Assembly (NCBI GenBank): GCA_964436815.1
Contig: CAYTER010000038.1
Coordinates: 1-21,764 of the forward strand
Direction: 5' to 3'
Source of the DNA: UBA993 sp964436815
Lineage (GTDB): Bacteria > Bacillota > Dethiobacteria > DTU022
DNA: 21,764 nucleotides
The translations under genes and the position numbers were made by a program. The notes below the pieces were generated by a model. The model saw only the letters and a program-made list of their open reading frames with translations. It did not search any database and was not told the origin of the DNA. How positions within the stretch are numbered: position 1 is the first letter of the stretch; the number at the start of each line of letters is the position of its first letter. Below, one piece after another: positions 12,989 to 20,157 of this stretch.

Positions 12989-13510
12989 TTAACAATCTTC
13001 GTTGGGCTGAAAGATCTGCTCGGCCAAAAACCACAATACCGTATAATCAGCTTCCGTCTCCATGCTTAAACTATACTGAACACCCTCTAAATCGTCATGC
13101 CAGAGGATTACCCCAACCTTATCATCGCCATCCTCAGCGATGAATGTTCGGCCGGTAGTATAGCTGACATTAGTCTCCACCTCTTCGGTCCACTCATAAT
13201 ACATGCCGGAAATATCAGTCCACTCTGCTGCCGCACTGGCCCGGTAGGTGTAGGAAATTCCATCCAGGGTAAAATCGACTTGCGCTATTTTCGGTTCGTC
13301 GCCCATGTCAATAATACTGTAAGCGATATCCTGCGCCCCTACCGGAGTTGCCATTTTAAAACCGAGATCCTCAAGAATTTCTTCTGCCGATGATGGTTTT
13401 ACCGGGTTGGGCAGCTCCGTCTGAGGGCTATCCGCCTGATCAGAAGAACAGCCTGCGATCGCCAACACCATTACCGTCATAAGAATCAATACAAAAATTC
13501 GCTTTGCCAT
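12989..13510 (-). CDS. Lipoprotein of unknown function
   Basis: A 173-residue protein with a clear lipoprotein signal (MAKRIFVLILMTVMVLAIAGC, lipid-modified Cys21) followed by a short Ser/Pro/Glu linker. The globular part starts near residue 40 (EEILEDLGFKMATPVGAQDI) and is strand-rich: AQVDFTLDGISYTYRAS, SGMYYEWTEEVE, KVGVILWHDDLEGVQYSLSM. This pattern loosely recalls the DUF4367-like anti-sigma or sensor domains of Clostridia, but I cannot assign a family. The ATG at 13510 is chosen because GAGAGGAGA lies just upstream and the signal peptide starts there; upstream in-frame codons encode implausible sequence. It is a single gene, convergent with the rhodanese. Confidence 0.75.
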   Translation of the reverse strand: MAKRIFVLILMTVMVLAIAGCSSDQADSPQTELPNPVKPSSAEEILEDLGFKMATPVGAQDIAYSIIDMGDEPKIAQVDFTLDGISYTYRASAAAEWTDISGMYYEWTEEVETNVSYTTGRTFIAEDGDDKVGVILWHDDLEGVQYSLSMETEADYTVLWFLAEQIFQPNEDC

Positions 13511-13721
13511 GAGTCTCTCCTCTCTTTTTCCTGCAGATTTACCAAGTTCTTCAATTCGACTTCCTCTCTCTGGATCCTGTCGATTACTCTGCAATAAAGA
13601 TTAACAAATGCCTCAAATGGTTCCTTCTAAATAAGCTTAACAATCAGCTTCTGCAAAAAATTACCATTACAATTATTTAGCGGAAAGTGAGAAAATAATT
13701 CAGGAAAATTAATAGCCCCTT

Positions 13722-14894
13722 CTAAGTCGGCTGCATAACGCCTGCAAATACCAGCCAGGCTAAAACGCTTTTTGCCACTAAACTCAAGATGATATAACCT
13801 CTTTCACCATAAAGATAGTCAGCCCATTTACCAACTTTCTTATACTGAAGGACCATATTGATCGGGAAAAGGTTGAAAAAGACAAAGTAAGAGCCGATAA
13901 TGGCATAGACAAACCAGGGTACTTCAGCAGGATCGGCATTACCCAGGGCATGCATGATAATGACGATCCAGGGGCCGATACCGGCAATGCTGCCGAAAAC
14001 AAACGGAGACCAACTGACCTTTTCTTTATTCTGGTTAACTTTTTCCATCAACAGACCGAACCAGTTCATCGAAGCATTAAGAATAAAGATAGTGATCAAA
14101 GCCCCGATGTCATAGACCCCAAAGAGCATGGCAATGAGGATGATCATTAGTGAAGAACTGAGCGAGTACTCATACCAGCGGAAAACATTGATCCCTTTTT
14201 GCAGATCGCGGTTATAGATGGCGTTGGTTTTAGGCATGACAATTATAAAGTGAGCAATCGCCGATAGGAAGAGGAAAAATGAAACGAAGAGGCCGAAGGG
14301 CACTTCTCCAATCTGCTCCGGTTTGGTGACAAGGCGCATGATCTCAGTATTGAACTCGAGAAAGTATGACCAGACCGGGGTTTTAAAAGCTTTAATCTGG
14401 TCAATGGAAAGAGCAAAGATAAGCATCAGGGAGCCCTGAACCAAGTGCAACAAACCCATCGCCAGATTAAAACGCTTCAGGTAGGCAAAAGTAATCTGCC
14501 GCGGAATTTTCTTCTGCTTTGCTTTCTCCAGCTCTGCAACCTGCATTTTAAGCTGCCAGTTAGTTCTCTCCAGTTCCGCGCAGCTGTCTTTTTCAGGTGG
14601 TAATTCACCTTGCCCTGCATAGCGGCCATCCTGCCAGGTGCCTGCCAGTGTGGTTCCATCGGTATGGGTAAGCATACCCCTGCCGTTTCTTTTCCCGGCC
14701 TTCCACTCACCATGAAACATGGCTCCATCGGCATGCTTTAATAGACCCAGTCCCTCGGGCAAGTCGTTGGCCCATTCACCGGCGTATTTTGTACCGTCCG
14801 GTTTGATCCAGGTTCCATGACCATGCCTCTTGCCGTTCTGCCATTCGCCTTCATAACTCGATCCATCCGGGTATATATGACTCCGACTGTTCAT
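13722..14894 (-). CDS. MORN-repeat / heliorhodopsin fusion protein
   Basis: A 390-residue chimera. Residues 14-98 hold four MORN repeats (YEGEWQNGKRHGHG, YAGEWANDLPEGLG, FHGEWKAGKRNGRG, LAGTWQDGRYAGQG). Residues about 101-128 form a short charged coiled coil. The rest, from LKRFNLAMGLLHLVQGSLM, is a seven-helix heliorhodopsin: the counter-ion Glu242 sits in RWYEYSLSSSLMI, SWSPFVFGSIAGIGPW forms the middle, and the retinal Schiff-base Lys375 sits in GERGYIILSLVAKSVLAW. Heliorhodopsins have inverted topology with a cytoplasmic N-terminus, so the MORN array would face the cytoplasm and could be the signal output. Both key residues are present, so retinal binding is expected. No retinal-synthesis or kinase gene is nearby. 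AAGGGGTGA precedes the ATG. Confidence 0.93.
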   Translation of the reverse strand: MNSRSHIYPDGSSYEGEWQNGKRHGHGTWIKPDGTKYAGEWANDLPEGLGLLKHADGAMFHGEWKAGKRNGRGMLTHTDGTTLAGTWQDGRYAGQGELPPEKDSCAELERTNWQLKMQVAELEKAKQKKIPRQITFAYLKRFNLAMGLLHLVQGSLMLIFALSIDQIKAFKTPVWSYFLEFNTEIMRLVTKPEQIGEVPFGLFVSFFLFLSAIAHFIIVMPKTNAIYNRDLQKGINVFRWYEYSLSSSLMIILIAMLFGVYDIGALITIFILNASMNWFGLLMEKVNQNKEKVSWSPFVFGSIAGIGPWIVIIMHALGNADPAEVPWFVYAIIGSYFVFFNLFPINMVLQYKKVGKWADYLYGERGYIILSLVAKSVLAWLVFAGVMQPT

Positions 14895-14928
14895 AAAATC
14901 ACCCCTTAAAGTCAGTCTGATTATCTAT

Positions 14929-14939
14929 ATACTAAGTAT
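14929..14939. repeat. Short palindrome in the heliorhodopsin/DUF4173 divergent region
   Basis: ATACTAAGTAT is a perfect inverted repeat around a single central base, 35 bp upstream of the heliorhodopsin ATG in an AT-rich spacer. It might be a regulator site, but AT-rich palindromes of this size also occur by chance. Confidence 0.25.
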
Positions 14940-15025
14940 TCTATATTAATTCTATAAATCGCGCTATGCCGAATCTGCCTAAATTCAAGCCTAATTCTTA
15001 TCGCTCTTAAGTCTACCCTTTATAT

Positions 15026-15035
15026 TTGCTATAAT
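15026..15035 (+). promoter_or_regulatory. Extended -10 promoter of the DUF4173 gene
   Basis: TTTGCTATAAT contains the extended -10 element TGnTATAAT, with a perfect TATAAT at 15030-15035. The -35 at 17-bp spacing is the poor TTAAGT (15007-15012), as is usual for extended -10 promoters. The gene starts 38 bp downstream. Confidence 0.6.
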
Positions 15036-15072
15036 CTAGTTAAAGTTTGTCTGATAAAGTGAGGCAGGTCTG

Positions 15073-16602
15073 GTGAATAAGAGTAGATCGCCTATAAATA
15101 TTAAGTATCCCGGCATCTTGCTCATCTGCTGCTTACTGTTTGGATTTCTATTTGATATCCTTTTTTATGGTAAGACCCTTGGCATTTCATATCCTCTTTG
15201 TATAGCAGTTTTTTTGCTCATTTATCATGTTTATCTAAAAAGTATGAACTATACAATTAAGAAACCGGAATTTTGGCTGTTCATACCATTGCTGATCCTG
15301 GCCGCTTCATTTGCTGTGCATAGCAACATGCCGCTTTTAGTGATGAACTTCCTGACGATCCCATTCCTGATAATAGCCCAAACAATTATTACTGCCGGCG
15401 TAAACCGCTATCACTGGTTTGATCCTCGTTTTTTGCTGGATCTTCTGGAGGGATTATTCGGACGAACATTTTCGAATGTTGCTCTCCCTTTCAGGATAAT
15501 CGGGGAAAAGCTAAGAGCAAAGGCTGACCGGCAGCGCTATGATGTCCTGAAAAGGATAATAACCGGACTAATTGTTGCACTGCCGCTGCTGCTGGTGATT
15601 ATTTTATTGCTTTCCAGTGCTGATGCGGTATTTAGCCATTACCTTGGACAACTGCCCGTGCTTCTGCAGCAGGTTAAGTTTGGGGAACTGCTCTTACGGG
15701 CAATACTGATTCTGGCAGTTACAGTATTTAGCTTTGCATATATTTATAGTTTCCGGAAGGATGAGCAGCAGGAAAAAGCAGTTGGCCGTTCGCCGGCCAG
15801 ACCTCTTGAGCTTAAGAGCAGGTGGGATCCGATCACGGTTTCGACCTTTTTAACAGCGCTTAACCTGGTTTATTTTTTCTTTATCGCAATCCAGTTTACC
15901 TATCTCTTCGGTGGCGGCCGTTTTGCCCTGCCCGCTGATTTTACCTATGCGGAGTATGCCCGCCAGGGTTTTTTTGAGCTGCTGGTTATAACCATCATCA
16001 ACTTGTCTATTTTTGTCCTGACCATCAATTTCGTCACTGACACACGTCGGGTTCTTTTCAACATCTTCCGCTTCTTGCTCAGCCTGCTTTCGGTTTCTAC
16101 CCTGGTTATGCTTATATCTTCATTTTTCCGGCTCGCCCTCTACGAAGAAGCCTACGGCTTTACCTATGCCAGGGTCACTGCCCACGCCGTAATTGTTTAT
16201 CTCTTTATTCTCTTTTTGGCTGCCTTGTACCGCATCTGGCATGAAAAGATCTCTCTCTTAAAAATTTTTATAGTGGTGTCCTTAATCGCTTACCTGGCTT
16301 TTAATTACTTCGGGATCGACCGTTTTATTGCCACCGCCAACATTGACCGCTATTACAACACGGGTAAAATTGATGTCCATTACCTTACATATCTTTCTGA
16401 CGATGCAGTGCCCCAATTAGTTACTCTTCTTGATGCACCCGATAAAGAAGTAGCTCTTCAGATTGAAAATGATTTATCCTTAAGAAAAGAGCGATTATCC
16501 GATCAACACTGGCAGTCGTTCAACTTGTCAAGGTTTATAGCTGCTTCCATTTTAAAAGAACACCAGCTGGTTAGGCATACGCTGGATTATCCAGGACATT
16601 GA
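15073..16602 (+). CDS. DUF4173 family polytopic membrane protein
   Basis: A 509-residue membrane protein with roughly a dozen hydrophobic helices and a soluble C-terminal region from about residue 415. The second half carries the DUF4173 signature: FTYAEYARQGFFELLVITIINLSI, then LLSVSTLVMLISSFFRLALYEEAYGFTYARVTAH. The function of the family is not established. The C-terminal segment (YLTYLSDDAVPQLVTLLDAPDKEV) looks like a helical repeat facing solvent, common in this family. The start is a GTG with GAGG 8 nt upstream; codons before it lie in the promoter. It diverges from the MORN-heliorhodopsin gene across 178 bp. Confidence 0.87.
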   Translation: MNKSRSPINIKYPGILLICCLLFGFLFDILFYGKTLGISYPLCIAVFLLIYHVYLKSMNYTIKKPEFWLFIPLLILAASFAVHSNMPLLVMNFLTIPFLIIAQTIITAGVNRYHWFDPRFLLDLLEGLFGRTFSNVALPFRIIGEKLRAKADRQRYDVLKRIITGLIVALPLLLVIILLLSSADAVFSHYLGQLPVLLQQVKFGELLLRAILILAVTVFSFAYIYSFRKDEQQEKAVGRSPARPLELKSRWDPITVSTFLTALNLVYFFFIAIQFTYLFGGGRFALPADFTYAEYARQGFFELLVITIINLSIFVLTINFVTDTRRVLFNIFRFLLSLLSVSTLVMLISSFFRLALYEEAYGFTYARVTAHAVIVYLFILFLAALYRIWHEKISLLKIFIVVSLIAYLAFNYFGIDRFIATANIDRYYNTGKIDVHYLTYLSDDAVPQLVTLLDAPDKEVALQIENDLSLRKERLSDQHWQSFNLSRFIAASILKEHQLVRHTLDYPGH

Positions 16603-16717
16603 ATATACTTTAGTTACAAGTTGCCTTAACTTAAAAATAGCGCTGGCATTAGCGTAATATGAGTTAAAGATAATAATTTTTAATAGAGCGGCTCAAATAT
16701 AATACGGTGGTGAGACT

Positions 16718-17710
16718 ATGAAGATAGCTATTGTCTATAACTACCAGAGCCGGGCTGTAATCAACCTTTTCGGGGTGCCAAGCGGAGAATGCTATGGCAT
16801 CCAAACCATCCAACTGATCCAGAGTGCTCTTGAATCCGGTGGTCATCAGGTTAAATCTTTTGAGGGCGATAAAGATATTATCCGCAATCTCGAGGATTTT
16901 ATGCCGCCTGAATCTTTCATGGCAGATCCAGGCCTGGTTTTCAACTTAAGCTATGGCATTCAGGGGAAAGCCCGCTATACTCATGTACCAGCCATATTGG
17001 AAATGCTGGGCATACCTTATGTCGGATCAAGCCCTTACGCTCATGCCATTGCCCTCGACAAGGTCCTGACCAAAATTCTTCTGCTGCAGAAAGGTCTGCC
17101 TACTCCCCGCTTCATGGTAGTTGATGAGCCGGGGCTGACCCCGATCGAAGAACTGAACTACCCTATGATCCTTAAACCCAAAGATGAAGCCCGTTCCCTG
17201 GGCTTGATGATCGTGAAAAATAAAAAGCAATTCTTAGCTGGCGTGGCAGAAATTTCGGAACGCTTTAAGACACAAGTGTTAGCCGAGGAATTTATCGATG
17301 GCCGGGAGATCAATGTTGGCCTTCTTGGCAACAGGCCAGTAACCCCTCTCCCGCCGGTAGAACTCAAATTTGGGGAAGGCCTGGCCATTTATACCCACGA
17401 AGATAAAACAAAGCAGAGCAGTCGCACAATCGAAAAATGTTGCCCGGCAAAACTGCAACCGGAGCAGTTGACTCTAATCCAGGAGTTGGCGATAAAAGCT
17501 TTTAATGCATTGCAGTGTTATGATTGTGCCAGGATTGATTTCAGACTTGACCGGCAGGGGCAGCCATATATCCTGGAAGTAAATTCTATGGCCAGCTTAG
17601 AACCGGACAGTTCTTTTACCATTGCAGCCCGCAATGCCGGTTTCTCATACAGCGCTTTGATCAACCGGTTGATTGAAGTTGCCGCAGAACGCTACTATTT
17701 TTCTATTTAA
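16718..17710 (+). CDS. ATP-grasp ligase of the D-alanine-D-alanine ligase type
   Basis: This 330-residue protein has the three-part Ddl fold. The N-terminal domain ends in GLVFNLSYGIQGKARYTHVPAILEMLGIPYVGSS. The ATP-grasp core contains YPMILKPKDEARSLGL (ATP lysine), LAEEFIDGREINVGLLG, and a metal site of D274 (CARIDFRLD), E287 and N289 (LEVNSMASLEPDSSF). True Ddl has NEINTxPGMT at that position and a more conserved N-terminus, so this is probably a Ddl-like ligase joining another amino acid or peptide rather than the essential wall enzyme. GGTGGTGAG precedes the ATG. A TATAAT lies at 16698-16703 with no good -35. It is a single gene. Confidence 0.85.
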   Translation: MKIAIVYNYQSRAVINLFGVPSGECYGIQTIQLIQSALESGGHQVKSFEGDKDIIRNLEDFMPPESFMADPGLVFNLSYGIQGKARYTHVPAILEMLGIPYVGSSPYAHAIALDKVLTKILLLQKGLPTPRFMVVDEPGLTPIEELNYPMILKPKDEARSLGLMIVKNKKQFLAGVAEISERFKTQVLAEEFIDGREINVGLLGNRPVTPLPPVELKFGEGLAIYTHEDKTKQSSRTIEKCCPAKLQPEQLTLIQELAIKAFNALQCYDCARIDFRLDRQGQPYILEVNSMASLEPDSSFTIAARNAGFSYSALINRLIEVAAERYYFSI

Positions 17711-17744
17711 ACCGCAGTAACCACATTTTTTTAGTAAACCGCGC

Positions 17745-17766
17745 AGAGTATTTCCCTACTCTTTTA
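17745..17766 (+). terminator. Small hairpin terminator after the ATP-grasp gene
   Basis: AGAGTA (17745-17750) pairs with TACTCT (17757-17762) across a 6-nt loop and is followed by TTTATC. It is weak in stem strength but correctly placed 35 bp after the stop codon. Confidence 0.5.
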
Positions 17767-17850
17767 TCACAACGGCTGAATAATTTAAGCTGTGAATGTA
17801 ATACGTATCAGGCATAATAATCCAATCCTTAAATTGAATAAATTTATGAG

Positions 17851-17879
17851 TTGACACATAATATCAGTAGTTGTATTAT
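17851..17879 (+). promoter_or_regulatory. Sigma-A promoter of the padR operon
   Basis: A perfect TTGACA (17851-17856) is followed after exactly 17 bp by TATTAT (17874-17879, five of six matches). It is the best-formed -35 in the window and reads into the PadR gene 41 bp downstream. Confidence 0.82.
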
Positions 17880-17881
17880 GT
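17856..17881. promoter_or_regulatory. Inverted-repeat operator overlapping the padR promoter
   Basis: ACATAATA (17856-17863) and TATTATGT (17874-17881) form a perfect 8-bp inverted repeat with a 10-bp gap, covering the spacer and the whole -10 element. The outer ACAT/ATGT arms are the bases typical of PadR-family sites. Autorepression by the adjacent PadR protein is the natural inference. Confidence 0.6.
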
Positions 17882-17920
17882 CATTAGTGGTTTCATAACT
17901 ATAGGAAGGAGATGAGATTA

Positions 17921-18301
17921 ATGTGTGAGGGCAATCACTGTGATTGTGAGAATCAGGGAGTAAAAATTGAAGGGTTTATAGTACCCTGCATCCTCTTTTT
18001 GCTTAAGGAAGAAGCATCGCATGGATATGAAATCATGGAAAAACTCAGCAACCTTGAATTTGTTGAAATGCTTCCCGATCCCAGCGTGGTTTATCGCCAC
18101 CTGAGGCGTATGGAAACGGAAGGCAAGGTGGCCTCGCAGCTGGAACCGGGCAGCGGCGGTCCGGCCCGTAAAGTCTATTCGCTAACCCCCGATGGCGAAG
18201 ATTACCTACAGATGTGGATAATGAAAATCAGGCGGCGCAAGGCTGCTCTGGATAAATTTATCACCGCTTTTGAAAAGGCTTACGAGAAAAAACCGAATTA
18301 A
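17921..18301 (+). CDS. PadR-family transcriptional regulator with Cys/His-rich N-terminus
   Basis: A 126-residue PadR regulator. The winged-helix domain is seen in IVPCILFLLKEEASHGYEIMEKL, SVVYRHLRRMETEGKVAS and GPARKVYSLTPDGEDYL, followed by one C-terminal dimerisation helix. The N-terminus MCEGNHCDCEN precedes the domain and offers three cysteines and a histidine within nine residues (C2, H6, C7, C9), a possible metal or thiol sensor absent from ordinary PadR proteins. I chose the ATG at 17921 because AAGGAG lies 9 nt before it; the ATG at 17912 abuts that site. It is the first gene of an operon with a cupin and two permease halves and probably controls them through the operator at its promoter. 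Confidence 0.9.
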   Translation: MCEGNHCDCENQGVKIEGFIVPCILFLLKEEASHGYEIMEKLSNLEFVEMLPDPSVVYRHLRRMETEGKVASQLEPGSGGPARKVYSLTPDGEDYLQMWIMKIRRRKAALDKFITAFEKAYEKKPN

Positions 18302-18335
18302 ACTAAAACTTTATTTAAGGATTGGAGGGATTATG

Positions 18336-18638
18336 ATGCAGCATATAAACTTAACAGAAACACAAGAATTTAATGAGCTTAGCTTCGTAAAAAAAGAACT
18401 CCTAGTAACCGACAATTTTAAACTTTTACATATTTGCTTTGAACCCGGCCAGGCAGTTGAGCCATGTGTAATGAGCCGCAGCACAGCTTTTTACATCATT
18501 GAGGGAAAAGGCACGGTAGTTGAGGCAGGTGAAACTGCAGCAGTGTCGAAAGGCTCGCTGGTGCTGATTGAACCAGATCTTGAACGGCAGATTAAGGCTG
18601 AGAGTAAAATGGTAGTCCTGGCTATACAGTACAGCTGA
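18336..18638 (+). CDS. Single-domain cupin protein
   Basis: A 100-residue small beta-barrel cupin. The second half reads AFYIIEGKGTVVEAGETAAVSKGSLVLIEPDLERQI, which matches the cupin strand pattern (Y.I.G.G....G....V..GD....P). The usual HxH metal motif of the first cupin box is replaced by VEPCVMSRS, so classical metal binding is doubtful, and a cysteine occupies the position. Adjacent ATG codons at 18333 and 18336 follow GGAGG; the second has better spacing (7 nt). It lies 34 bp after padR and 25 bp before the first permease gene in the same operon, which suggests it senses or handles the permease substrate. Confidence 0.8.
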   Translation: MQHINLTETQEFNELSFVKKELLVTDNFKLLHICFEPGQAVEPCVMSRSTAFYIIEGKGTVVEAGETAAVSKGSLVLIEPDLERQIKAESKMVVLAIQYS

Positions 18639-18663
18639 AATTATTAAGCGGGAAGGGATAAAT

Positions 18664-19146
18664 ATGTCAACTACATTAATAATATACAGCCTTTTAGCCA
18701 TCTGCTTGATCTGGTCCCTGCTGCGAAGCAGGCAAAAGACCAAACAGGCTTTTAATGTTGCTGTAAAGGCGCTATGGAAAATGGCCCCGGGATTGTTGGC
18801 TATAGTCGCGGTGGTGGGATTAATATTGGGTATTTTACCACCGGAAACTATCGCCAGGTTGGTCGGAGAAGAAGCAGGGGTGATGGCAACAGCAACGGCT
18901 GCCATATTGGGAGCAATTACCCTGATACCGGCATTAATCTCTTTTCCCCTGGCCGCATCGCTCCTCAGATCAGGGGCAACCGTAACTACCATTGCCGCTT
19001 TTATCACCACCCTGGTTATGGTTGGCTTTGTTACTGCACCAATGGAGATAAAATCTCTGGGCCGCAAATTTACCCTGCTCCGAAATGGCCTCAGCTTTGC
19101 CGCAGCCCTAATTATAGCGCTATTGATGGGAGTGATTTTAGGATGA
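18664..19146 (+). CDS. Permease half-protein 1 (YraQ/DUF318-like)
   Basis: A 160-residue membrane protein with about four to five helices. Its repeat unit KALWKMAPGLLAIVAVVGLILGILPPETIARLVGEEAGVMATATAAILGAI followed by PALISFPLAASLLRSGATVTTIAAF resembles one half of the two-repeat permease family PF03773 (YraQ/ArsP). The PFCSCS cysteine motif of that family is replaced by LIPALISF, so this is a divergent branch without the thiol site. AAGGG lies 6 nt before the ATG. The stop overlaps the start of the second half by four bases (ATGA). Together the two products would make a complete transporter, with unknown substrate. Confidence 0.78.
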   Translation: MSTTLIIYSLLAICLIWSLLRSRQKTKQAFNVAVKALWKMAPGLLAIVAVVGLILGILPPETIARLVGEEAGVMATATAAILGAITLIPALISFPLAASLLRSGATVTTIAAFITTLVMVGFVTAPMEIKSLGRKFTLLRNGLSFAAALIIALLMGVILG

Positions 19147-19658
19147 GCCTGATTAAAAATTTTAAAGCGCCTCCATTGTTGGGCCTCATTTATGTTGCCC
19201 TGGCCATCTGGTGGCCCGCAGTTTCCGGACGTTCATCTCAGGTCGCTTTAAATTACCTGTGGGAGATGGCTCTCATTATCCCACCGGTATTCGTTTTGAT
19301 GGGCTTGCTTGAGGTTTGGGTCCCGAAGGATAAGATCAAACAGCTGATTGGCGCCGGTTCCGGTTTGAAAGGGTTTTTCTTTTCTTTTGTGATGGGAACT
19401 TTACCCACCGGCCCGCTATATATCGCTTTCCCTATGGCCGGTACCCTGCTGCATAAAGGAGCTCGGGTTTCGAATGTCGTTATTTTTCTGGGAGCCTGGG
19501 CCGCAATTAAAATACCACAGCTGCTGGTGGAAACAGAATTTCTGGGTTTACCTTTCACTGCGCTTCGTTTTGGTTTAACTTTGACGGCAGTAATTGTGAT
19601 CGGTCTTATTATGGAAAAGGTTATCAAACCTGAAAATCTGCCACAGTCTGAAGGATAA
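19143..19658 (+). CDS. Permease half-protein 2 (YraQ/DUF318-like)
   Basis: A 171-residue membrane protein whose core ALNYLWEMALIIPPVFVLMGLLEVWVPKDKIKQLIGAGSGLKGFFFSF, followed by GTLPTGPLYIAFPMAGTLLHKGARVSNVV, is clearly parallel to the first permease half, implying an internal duplication split over two genes. The start ATG overlaps the previous stop, so the two are translationally coupled and probably made in equal amounts. PTGPLYIAFP sits where the family has PFCSCS. Longer upstream open frames in this phase lie over the first permease gene and are not coding. The operon ends here; the next gene has its own promoter. Confidence 0.8.
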   Translation: MSLIKNFKAPPLLGLIYVALAIWWPAVSGRSSQVALNYLWEMALIIPPVFVLMGLLEVWVPKDKIKQLIGAGSGLKGFFFSFVMGTLPTGPLYIAFPMAGTLLHKGARVSNVVIFLGAWAAIKIPQLLVETEFLGLPFTALRFGLTLTAVIVIGLIMEKVIKPENLPQSEG

Positions 19659-19679
19659 AGCAATAAAGACCGTTTATTT

Positions 19680-19708
19680 TTGACATCTATAGCCTTTATT
19701 GATATAAA
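19680..19708 (+). promoter_or_regulatory. Sigma-A promoter of the MoaE-like gene
   Basis: TTGACA (19680-19685), a 17-bp spacer and TATAAA (19703-19708) form a near-consensus promoter 36 bp before the start codon. CAATAAAG (19661-19668) and CTTTATTG (19694-19701) form an 8-bp inverted repeat flanking and entering this promoter, which might be a regulator site or a weak terminator for the permease operon. Confidence 0.75.
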
Positions 19709-19744
19709 ATGATTCTAATAAAACCATTCACAAGGGTGAGTATA

Positions 19745-20149
19745 ATGGTCGTTGAAAAAAAGAAAGCTCCCTCGATCGAAGTATGGTTGAAGGAGGCGAA
19801 AGCCGACCCGATCGCCTCAAAAGTCGGGATGTTTCTAATCCACAACGGCGTTGTGCGTCAAACACCCAAAGCGCTGGTGCGCCAGGGAGTTGATGATGGC
19901 TCGCTGGTAAAATATTTAGAGTTTTCTTATAATCCCGCAAAGGTTGAGCAGGCAGTAGCGCTGACACACAAAATGGAAGGCATTTTCTATATCAGGGTGT
20001 GGCTCAACGAAGGCCAGCTTGAAATCGGAGACGATATCATGCTGGTTATGATCGGCGGCGACATCAGGCCGCGGGTTATAGAGGCCCTGCAGTTTCTGGT
20101 TGAAAAAATCAAGACTGAATGTGTGACAGAAATCGAGCAAAAAGCTTAA
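19745..20149 (+). CDS. MoaE-like protein (molybdopterin synthase large-subunit family), atypical C-terminus
   Basis: A 134-residue protein of the MoaE-like group found in anaerobic Clostridia: PSIEVWLKEAKADPIASKVGMFLIHNGVVRQTPKALVRQG, then GIFYIRVWLNEGQLEIGDDIMLVMIGGDIRPRVIEALQFLVEKIK. The final part parallels MoaE VGE..V.V....HR..AF.A...L.D.LK. The LK lysine is kept (VEKIKTE), but the next catalytic motif PxWKKE is replaced by ECVTEIE. Canonical molybdopterin synthase activity is therefore uncertain, and there is no moaD next to it. The ATG at 19745 follows AAGGGTGA; an earlier ATG at 19709 abuts the -10. It is a single gene with a strong promoter. Confidence 0.8.
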   Translation: MVVEKKKAPSIEVWLKEAKADPIASKVGMFLIHNGVVRQTPKALVRQGVDDGSLVKYLEFSYNPAKVEQAVALTHKMEGIFYIRVWLNEGQLEIGDDIMLVMIGGDIRPRVIEALQFLVEKIKTECVTEIEQKA

Positions 20150-20157
20150 AGCAATGG

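Noticed and set aside
18774..19142. Upstream extension of the second permease half in its open frame
   Set aside because: The extra residues are Gly/Arg/Tyr-rich shadow translation of the first permease gene; the ATG at 19143 overlapping the previous stop is the natural start.
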